From Wallemia ichthyophaga EXF-994 (taxonomy: Eukaryota > Basidiomycota > Wallemiomycetes > Wallemiales > Wallemiaceae): a stretch of 64,000 nucleotides of DNA. Of this stretch, positions 56,224 through 64,000 are shown in pieces; position 1 is the stretch's first letter, and every line of letters begins with the position of its first letter. Below the pieces are notes generated by a model. That model saw only the letters and a program-made list of their open reading frames with translations, had not been told where the DNA came from and ran no database searches. The position numbers were made by a program, and so were the translations under genes. The stretch spans positions 620,001 through 684,000 of the forward strand of contig NW_008806275.1 of NCBI RefSeq assembly GCF_000400465.1, read 5' to 3'.

Positions 56224-56226
56224 CTA
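56054..56226. repeat. Diverged direct repeat, copy 2, at the 3' end of the sugar transporter gene
   Basis: Counterpart of 54672-54842. It ends at the stop codon (56224) of the transporter gene, so the duplicated unit is that gene's 3' flank. Confidence 0.7.
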
Positions 56227-58191
56227 CGCCTTCATAGCTGCTCCATCTTGAGAGCTTCCGTCAGGTGAATCCTGATGTTGTCTCTTCTCAATATCCGCGT
56301 CTATACCAGACAAACCGAATCTGTCAAGTTCACTCTTGATCTCATCTTGAGAGAGCTTTGGCATTTCTTCAGCGACCTTCCAGTATGTCCTACCCTCAGT
56401 GTAACCAATCGCGAAGATGATATCGATTTCCTCCAGCGATCTACCGGCAGTCTCTGGATAGAAGAAGTAGATTACGGGAACAAAGAGAAGACAAATTGCA
56501 CCTGATGTAATGTTAGCATACCCGAGCGAAAACTTTAGCTAACCCACCAAAGAACGCAAATGTACCGAAATCAATACTAGCAAGCATTGGAGGTGTCCAC
56601 TGCACCACAGCAAAATTCCAACTCCAGCTAGAAGAAAAATTTAAATGAGCCATTTGACGTTGAAATGGGATAAAACTTACTTGCTCATGGTGGAGATGGC
56701 GTTGGCGTTGGTGCGGATACGGAGAGGGTTGATCTCAGCAGGGTAGAGCCAAGGGAGCTCCAGCCAAGTGGCACCAAAGAAACCTAAGAACAAGAACATG
56801 CCAACGACGGATCCCTTGATGACTTCTTGAGGGTCTTGCCCGGAGTAAGACAAGCCTTCGTTTACTCTGTACTGTGGTATCATACATGCCATGATCAGAA
56901 GCATGGAAAGACCCTGGCCGACCGAGCCCCACAGGAACATCTTGCGTCTGCCAACGTGCTCGACGAGCCAGTAGGAGCTGTAAGCGCAGAGGGCGTAGAC
57001 AGTGACGTTAACACCACCGAGAATAAGCGCGAGATTACGGTCCAAACTGAGACGGTCTTCGAAGATAACTGGCGAGAAGTAGATGACTGCGTTGCAACCA
57101 CCAATCTGGGAACTCAGGGTTAGACCAGAGTGTTTTAAGATGATATATACGCACCTGCTGGAAAAATTGGGAGTTAGCTCCAAGCCAGACTCTGCGAAAG
57201 TGCTGGGTCTTGCCACCGGTGAACACATCTGTCTTCTTTGCCTTGATGGCCGACATCGCCTTGACGGAGTCCTTAATAATCTGTATTTCTTGGATGGCAA
57301 TCTTGTCGGTCATTGGGACGTTGTTGAGGGAGGCGACAACGCGCGCTCCTTGCTCTTCGTAGCCATTGACGAGCAACCAGCGTGGCGAGTCAGGGAGGAA
57401 GAATGCACCGGCGAAAAGACCGAAGGCGAAAACAATTTGGAAGGCGATAGGGAATCTCCAAGAGACATCCATAACATCACCATCGACGAAGGAAAGACCA
57501 AAGTCAATCCAGTATGCTATGACGGTACCAGTTGCAATCATAGAACCCTCGATACAGACGAGAAGACCACGGTTGTGCGACTTGGATGTCTCAGCCTGCC
57601 ATGAGGGGATGGTGGCTGTGTTTATACCATTTCCAATTCCCGTAACAACTCTACCAACACAAAATTGTGCTTCTGGCGTGGAGCCCTTGTAGCAAGTGAC
57701 CTGAATAATTGTACCGAGAACCATGATAAGTGCCCCAATACCCATCATTTTACATCTACCAAGTTTGTCACCCAAAAAGAGTGCACTCGCGGCACCCATA
57801 AGACATCCGATTTCGTACTGGTGGGGTGTGAGAAAATGTCTGATATAAATTAAAACCCACAATTGAAGTGTATGTAGCTTGAATAATAGAAGCTTGTTCA
57901 TCTGCTCCCTGAGGATCGCCCTGATAGCCGTTTTCAAGCTGCCAGTCTTGACTGACTCTTGGAAAAACTTCTGCAAACTGTTTCGCTGAAATGATACCAG
58001 ACATAACACCTTGATCTGTTGCAGGCGTTAGCATGGCGCAAACAGTAAGCAGATAGTCCCCCACCGTAACCGAAAAGGAGGAAACCGGTGGTGGCCGTGG
58101 TTGTGATTGCAGCAACCAACTTGTTACCTGTTAGCCCCATGAAGGTGGGCACACCTGAACTATTCTCTGCTGGTCCTGCTTTCTTGAACAT
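56224..58191 (-). CDS. MFS sugar transporter
   Basis: Major facilitator superfamily sugar porter, 575 aa, in six exons: 58065-58191, 57861-58015, 57155-57817, 56681-57105, 56548-56627 and 56224-56501. Hallmarks appear in order: FLLFGYDQGVMSGI (helix 1), SIYEIGCLMGAASA, GDKLGRCKMM between helices 2 and 3, GRVVTGIGNGINTATIPSWQAE, FFLPDSPRWL, QQIGGCNAVIYFSP in helix 7, EHVGRRKMFLWG, WLELPWLYPAEI in helix 10 and PETAGRSLEEID after helix 12. All joins are in phase and fall in these motifs. The C-terminus is cytosolic and charged. Substrate (hexose, disaccharide or quinate) cannot be told. Upstream it shares an intergenic region with the 3' end of the NADPH oxidase gene. Confidence 0.93.
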
Positions 58192-58543
58192 ACTTGCCTG
58201 CTGCCTTGTGAGCTGGAGTAAAGTCTCAGTTAAGAATGACTCACAATTGAGTGTTCGTAGTTCAAGTTTAAGAGAAAGAGGGAATCGAGGTCCCAATCAA
58301 TATTTCAATCAGGTGTCACGAGGCTGAAATTTGCTCGTCAGGAACAGTACCACATGAGCCTCCTATGCAATAACTCGGTATTGTATATGTGTAAAAAAAT
58401 GCAATTTGTATTCATTTATCGTGTGAAAATAACCATGTCTTAATGCAACCTATTGCAGCCTAATGCAGCCAATCGAGTAAGTCCGGGAACCGGCCCAAAC
58501 ATACGCACCACTCTAATTTTTAATAAAATGGCTCAGTAAACAC

Positions 58544-61056
58544 TTAGAAAGATTCTTTGTAGAAGCTACCTTGTGTCAGCCTGTCACGCTGTCACAGTGC
58601 ATGCTCACCTGAACTCGACCTCCTCGTCCTTCCCCACACTTTTAATAGCTTCCTGAAGTGACTTACCGAGCGGACCAGGTCCGCAAAAAAAGGTGGCGAT
58701 ATTCGTTTTAAGGCGTGCTTCTCTGCCATGGATATATGTGGAGTCTGCCTGGGTAATTGAGCGCTTCAACTCGCTATAGATGTGCCTCCAATCAGGCCTC
58801 CCGAATCGTGTGCGAGCTCTGAGACTTGTGAGTGGGTCAGCCTTGGCGCCTCTGAGACTTATGAGTAATATTAGTAAGCTATTTGCAGCACCTACACATC
58901 ATTCAACGTTATGTTGTGTATCATGTCATCTTCCCATCTTGTGAGATAGATATTGATCGAGATAAACGACGAGTGCATTTGCTGACCCTCCTCGATTGCT
59001 ATAAGAAGTTTCTTAAACCATATAAGAGATCTTTTCGGAATCATTGAGTCAGTGGTGGGGCCTCGTATCGTCTCGTACCTGGCTTACTCGGTTTCACGGC
59101 AAATCCAGTAGAACTCGACTCGTTTAAGAGTTCCGAGTTGGTCATTCGCGTTGCGGTACCTTTGTGAAATATTGAGATTAACCCAAAAGGGCAACTCAAC
59201 CCACCATAAACTCTTCAATATCGAGGCGAACGGGGTCACGCCGATACCCGCACCAACGAGAACGACCACCTCTTGCTTGAGTGCGTGCTGTAGTAAATTA
59301 TTGGTAATTAATGCACACTCCGCCAACGTCAACGTCACGTACATCTGCTGGTGCACCGTATGGACCGTCCACCAGGAATTTCGGCATCTTGCAGTTGCAT
59401 ATGACTTGTGATACATAATCAGAGCTCAAATCATCCTGCTTACCGGTGCCGCTATTCATAGCCACACCAAATAATGCGCCCAACGACTTGCTAAAGTCAC
59501 CGACCTGTCTTACGTGTACGGATATGAACTCATCTTCAGGTGCGCTGTGGCTGATTAGCTGGTAGCAACTATGCAAAACTAAACTTACGATGTGATTGTG
59601 AACTGCAAAGAATTTCAGCACGTCCAAAGAGCAAACCACGTGGTGTGACCTACTGGATGCCACTGGAACTTGGATATCTCAGGAACTTGAATCCAAATAT
59701 ATTGACCACTCTTGTATCTAAATGTAGGAGAGGATTAAGAGTGTGCTCTTGATTTCTCCTCACCCCACTCACTTCAAAGATGGCTAGAGATGCTATGTTA
59801 ATCGATATGACATAACGCCTTGAAAAAAGCGCACTTTTGCAAAACGTATCTCAATCGTGTTTCCAGGATGAACAAGTACTTCTGTAATGTATGTTTTGAG
59901 GAAACGTGCTCGTGCCTCCCTAAACAACCGTTCAAAGATGTATGCGATAAATGGCCACTGTTGTAATGGTTAGAGGGGAGTGAATATGCGTATGATCCGC
60001 ACAATAATGAATCTCCAGCTACGCAAGTGTCATTAGGCATAAAATACCCTTAAAACACACTACACCCACCTCTCATAACCCAGACAATGCTCAGTTGAAT
60101 AGTAAGGAAAGTAACTACGGAAGTCAGGTGCGGGTGTGTCACGCACGAAACATCCAGTCGCGTGTGTGAACAGAGCGAGCATAAAAACCAGTGCGCAAAC
60201 TTGATGCGTATACCAAAACAGCTCAAACTTCTGATGCCTGATAGACGCATGTGCTGTTGTAAACATGATAAACATGGCGAGTTGCCTAAAGCTCGGTAAG
60301 ATGCAAATCTTGTGAATCGCTGCACTTGCATGATATGTCCTGTTATACCGCCCGCCTGTGCATAGTGGATCTGCCAAGCCATGACGGGACGAAGTTCTGA
60401 GAGTGAACTTAGAGTGTGCTTTTGGGAATAAAAAATGCCCGCTCTCACGCATTCTCTCGACATTGATAAAGTTTACCTGCTCACATCAGCTGAATAGGAG
60501 GAAAGCCAACTGACACCAACATAGTGTGATGTGACGTGAATAATGGTAAATAATAGGAGCATGTAAGCAACCTGCTTGTGAAACCAGCTTTTGTTGCTAT
60601 TAGACGGCTCTTGTAAAGCTCGTATCACGTACACAGGCTCATCAAGTGGAATAACCGAACCGAAACAGGAACGAATGACATGAATCAGATTCTTGAGCAC
60701 TGCGGTGTTATCAGTGTGGATAACACAAAATGCCTAAAATGCCCACTCGGAAGCAGAATCAATCCGCCATCCAGTGCAAGCACCAGGCCTGCGCCTCTGC
60801 TGGCCCAGACAGAGATGCCGAGCTTGTTCAACCCAGCCAGCCGTTCGTTAGTCTGCTGTGACCACCATCCGTAGACAAACTAGTTTGCTGTGAGCTGTGA
60901 GCCTCTCATATCCCGCGTAACGTACAAGGCCGAGATGGACACCGTAAAAGGCGAGCTGGAACACATTAGACAGGCATAGCGTAAGCGCGGGCCACCCACG
61001 TAGAATGCCACCACTCTCGTCATCAATCTGGCTTTGATAGTCCTGAATATCTTCAT
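58544..61056 (-). CDS. NOXA: NADPH oxidase, NoxA/gp91phox type
   Basis: Superoxide-generating flavocytochrome b of fungal differentiation, 576 aa in 17 exons: 61000-61056, 60926-60955, 60747-60879, 60485-60699, 60330-60418, 60070-60285, 60003-60018, 59835-59957, 59773-59783, 59654-59717, 59589-59602, 59343-59550, 59205-59287, 59088-59159, 58896-59030, 58609-58851 and 58544-58565. Exons 9, 11 and 7 are only 11, 14 and 16 nt. Six membrane helices hold the heme histidines ([21 protein letters not shown] and [15 protein letters not shown]). FAD site: WHPFTITS; then [18 protein letters not shown], the NADPH motif [20 protein letters not shown] and the C-terminal EVEFSFYKESF. Intron 5 (60286-60329) starts GCAAGT: a GC-AG intron. 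All exon lengths sum to whole codons. Confidence 0.9.
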
Positions 61057-61164
61057 CGTGCTACGTCTAGGCCACGACACACAATGAGGGTGCTAATATG
61101 TGAAAATTTTGACATACATCTAGGACAATAAACATACAAGAACGTGCTACTATAATCATTAGAG

Positions 61165-62379
61165 TTAGTCGGAGTCGCTGCCGTAGCTAGCAAGGCCGCC
61201 CAGTCCACCCACTCCACTCAATCCACCGGAAGGCGGCTGCGCTACCGCGACTGCTGTTGGCTTGGTTGCGCGCAGCTGAGCTAGCTTGTTGATAGCCTGG
61301 AGGGATGTGTTTGATAACAAGCCTTGGTTTGTCGGTTGTTGTGGAGGGTGCGAAATTGCGTCATTTCCGCTTGCATCTTCCTCACCCTCAACCTCACTAC
61401 CTTCACCATCTGCAATCTGCTCGAGTGGCGGCGGTGCTGGAAGGCCATTCTGCAGCGCCTCCATCTGCCTTGTGGCATGTATGAGCTCCGTATCCATAGC
61501 CAGCCTCTTGGTGACCTTCTCTGAACCCTCCTCGGCAGCTCTCTTGCGATCTTCCTCGATGGCGTCTGCCTTTGGGTCCTCAGTGGCCCACCTCACGTTG
61601 AGCGTCTCGCCTTCGTCGAGCGACTGACTGCCCATGGCTTCCTTTGCGAATTGTGCATTACATTCGTTCTTAAACTTGACAAATCCACATCCTCTACCAT
61701 GCAGCACTCTCACCTTCTCGATCTCACCAAATTCACCAAAATGCTTGATAAGCTGGTTCTCCCCTCTACCCTCACCATACTCAGCCATTCTACCGATATA
61801 GAGGGTGGAGTTTTGTCTACTAAAGCTACCAACACCGCTCATGTCATCACGGTAGTTGGCGTGCTTCTCTCTTCCGAACACATCTCTGGACAAGTCATGT
61901 AGGATATTTTGTGGACGTGGCAATCTATGCAAATACTGGCACTGAGCGCTAAGTAAAAAGGGTGTGTAAGTTTGCGCTCCATCTCCAATTCAAATAACTC
62001 ACCCTAGTGGACAGCATCCTCTAGCGAAGAAAAGGCAATAGGTTTTAGCACCGCTAGCATCTGCGCGTGTATATCCCGAGTCCTTGGGTACGTCTAGCCT
62101 CGTTTGGGCGTGTTCTTTGCTGAGGGAGAAATGTCAGCTGCAACCACACAACCAGCAACGCTACCAACGTATTTGTAGAATCCTCGTAATCACCGCCTGC
62201 CCATTTATTGTACCAGATATCTATCAGGCTCGTCAGCAACCCATCTCTCCATCTTCCATCTCTCACTCACTGTACGTGAATCCAGTCTGCGCAATCTCCG
62301 GCTTCTTAAGCTGCCCAGGCTCAACCTGTCGCCTGGCGGGCTGCACTAATCTCTTGGGTTTTGGCTGCGAGGTGCTCAT
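61165..62379 (-). CDS. CWC2: Pre-mRNA splicing factor CWC2 (RBM22-related)
   Basis: NTC-linked protein that contacts U6 snRNA at the spliceosome active site. Exons 62271-62379, 62169-62220, 62003-62119 and 61165-61948 give 353 aa. Joined motifs: FTYNIWYNKWAGGDYEDST, the Torus region LDVPKDSGYTRADASG, the CCCH zinc finger CLFFARGCCPLGAQCQYLH, then DVFGREKHANYRDDMSGVGSF leading into one RRM (STLYIGRM, GRGCGFVKFKN). The C-terminal 120 residues are acidic then Gly/Ser rich. The CCCH join decides between two acceptors; only TTACTTAG (exon start 61948) keeps C-x8-C-x5-C-x3-H spacing. Confidence 0.94.
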
Positions 62380-62431
62380 GGCCGTTTGCGGAAGAGAAGG
62401 TTGATCCCAATCTCCCAAGATACACAACGCG

Positions 62432-63713
62432 ATGCCGCCCAAAAGACCAGCTGGATTGGGTGCTGCCAGTAAAGCAAAGAAGAACAAGCAGGATGAAAGC
62501 AAAAATGAAGACACATCAGTACAAGTGCAACCTACAGCGGCACAAGATGATGAGGATGGAGATAACTGGGCGGATCTGGTAGAGCTTTGGGAGAAGTGCA
62601 GCAATAGCTTACAGAGTGGGTTAGTTGCGCGGAAGAAACTTCTCTAACCAACGCTATAATGTCATCAGGCAGTGAGCCAGCTTCAAGCGCACCACTACTG
62701 CGAGGCGTGCTTCACGAGACTTCACGACTCGGAAATATGCATGGATCCGATCTGTCTGGTTTCCTTACCGAGAACGACAATGGCCAGAAATATCAAGTGC
62801 CCTTATCGCACTTCAGATTGATATTGGCTTCTGCAATGCTGGAGTTGGGAATTTTGATAGCAGCTTCTTCCCATTTAGGTGCAGGTAAGAGTCTAGCAGC
62901 CACAGGTGAACCCAAAACAGGAACACCGTTCTTCTCTAGAGCATACTCAGTCGCTCAGACAATCGAAGACAGTGCTTTCTCAAAAGATAGCGAAATTGTG
63001 GCTGGTAGAGCAGCCGCTGAATACCTCAAAGAACGTCTAGAGAGTGAGCCAGAAGATGATGCAGACGACGAACTCAAACATGAAAGCAAAGAGCAAATTC
63101 TCACTATCGCCAAAGAAAGTCTAGTCAAAGGTGACATGGGAAGCAGATCTTCTTCACTTCTGCTTTCAATTGGATCCTTGCTTTCCACCCTTGAAGAGGA
63201 AATCATAGATCTCAACTCACCATCCACTGCGGTCGTTGCCTTTACAAGTGCGTTGAAAGCCGCTGAAAATACACAGGCCAAGTTTGAATCTCTCGTCGGG
63301 AAAGCTAGAGTTTTGGTGTCTCGTGGTAGTTACGTAATGGATAAGATCTTTGATGAGGAAGATACGTTTGGTGACGAAGACGTCGAGGAGTACATTAAAG
63401 CTGTGAAGAATGAGTTAAGAGAAGGTGAGTGCGTTAGATCCAAACCTATCTTTAGCTCAATTCTCTCAATCAACACTAGCAATCAGTAGTTTGGAAGATG
63501 CACAAAATATGACCGACGATATAGATGTTGGTGAAGAAGAAGCCGAAGAACTAACGTCACTTGTGGGTATATTTTCGACAATTTTATACACCTTCCTCAC
63601 ACTCATCATAACAGCACAAAGAGGCAATGATTGTACTTGCTAATATTCTACCCGAGGGTAAAGAACAAGAAGAGCTTTTCAATAAAGCGGGGGTGGAAGA
63701 CGACGAGGAGTGA
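62432..63713 (+). CDS. ETT1: ETT1-like protein (enhancer of translation termination)
   Basis: Nuclear TPR-like protein needed for efficient stop-codon readthrough control in yeast. Exons 62432-62615, 62669-63424, 63480-63562 and 63624-63713 give 370 aa. The N-terminus MPPKRPAGLGAASKAKKNK resembles the KRxLGLxKAAKxKK start of fungal Ett1; NWADLVELWEKC follows an acidic linker. The middle (SHFRLILASAMLELGIL, ALKAAENTQAKFESLVGKARVLV) is helical and TPR-like, and the end VLANILPEGKEQEELFNKAG matches the family C-terminus. The ATG lies 52 bp from that of divergent CWC2, so both probably use one bidirectional promoter. Confidence 0.75.
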
Positions 63714-63890
63714 AAAATAGTTACTTGTTTTGTACCTAACTTATGATGAAAAATGAAGCTTTAGAGGTGATCCAAGGGAGTGCATTTTACAGGAACATAT
63801 TGCGCAACTATATCACAATGTACAGTCAAAAAATGCTCACTCCACCTCCATTCACCCGTTGCATCATCCTCGCTTCGGTAGCTATTCGTC

Positions 63891-64000
63891 ATGACCAGTA
63901 TCCTAAGAAATGGAAAAAAGTTGCAAATTCCAAGCATACCTAAGCCCAAGAAATCCAGTAACCAAAAGGAATACACTCACGATCAAGCCGTCGAGCTAGT
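63891..64000 (+). CDS. Start of an unidentified gene (runs off the window)
   Basis: ATG at 63891 opens a frame that stays open to base 64000, about 36 codons. The visible peptide is lysine-rich (LRNGKKLQIPSIPKPKKSS) and ends HDQAVELV-like at the edge. Too little is seen to name a family; it could also be chance. Confidence 0.4.
   Translation, partial: MTSILRNGKKLQIPSIPKPKKSSNQKEYTHDQAVEL

Noticed and set aside
58500-61100. NADPH oxidase locus as a pseudogene with many frameshifts
   Set aside because: Once 17 exons, a micro-exon and one GC-AG intron are allowed, all motifs are in frame and exon lengths sum to whole codons.

Overview
The window is nuclear DNA of a compact-genome fungus, most likely a basidiomycete; Wallemia or a close relative is my best guess and is inference only. 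The grounds are many short introns (about 38-66 nt, GT-AG with a CTAAC/CTNAC-like branch site), tight gene spacing (start codons of divergent genes 29 and 52 bp apart), a small 8-Cys hydrophobin, a NoxA-type NADPH oxidase, a Pho81-like SPX-ankyrin protein and a perilipin-like lipid droplet protein. Most genes are split, so the exon joins given here are my own, built by matching reading phase to conserved protein families. Nearly all sum to whole codons.

1-24.7 kb is a dense housekeeping block: GPI3/PIG-A (partial), an HCNGP-like protein, a DNAJC17/Cwf23 J-protein, mitochondrial Asn-tRNA synthetase, glucosidase II beta, an AT-hook protein, a UBR7-like E3, ribosomal S16, an RNPS1-like RRM protein, DNA primase small subunit, a G3BP-like protein, a PHO81-like protein, an ELYS-like nucleoporin, a hydrophobin, then three mitochondrial genes (LEU5-like CoA carrier, PAM18, a GGQ release factor) and one unknown gene.

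24.8-31.2 kb is accessory: three intact tandem short-chain dehydrogenases, one truncated copy, and a roughly 450 bp upstream segment present in two diverged copies.

31.3-37.1 kb holds tRNA-Leu(AAG) with a tiny intron, a FIT-family ER protein, ATP sulfurylase, a decayed non-LTR retrotransposon 3' end and tRNA-Asn(GTT).

37.1-54.2 kb holds a PRELI/UPS lipid-transfer protein, a cytochrome b5-fold protein, eIF3j, a 1274-aa protein joining a BTB domain to a C-terminal CAP-Gly domain, two tandem seven-helix membrane proteins, APC10, DAHP synthase, a perilipin-like protein, ribosomal S10 and a CRAL-TRIO (Sec14-like) protein.

54.2-64 kb holds a gene-poor 2 kb spacer with a duplicated segment, an MFS sugar transporter, a 17-exon NADPH oxidase with an 11-nt micro-exon and a GC-AG intron, CWC2, an ETT1-like gene and the start of another gene. 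I saw no CRISPR array, no prokaryotic-type operon and no convincing wholly new multi-gene system. The most unusual items are the BTB/CAP-Gly fusion, the GC-AG introns and micro-exons, the SDR array with its duplicated upstream region, and the paired seven-helix proteins.
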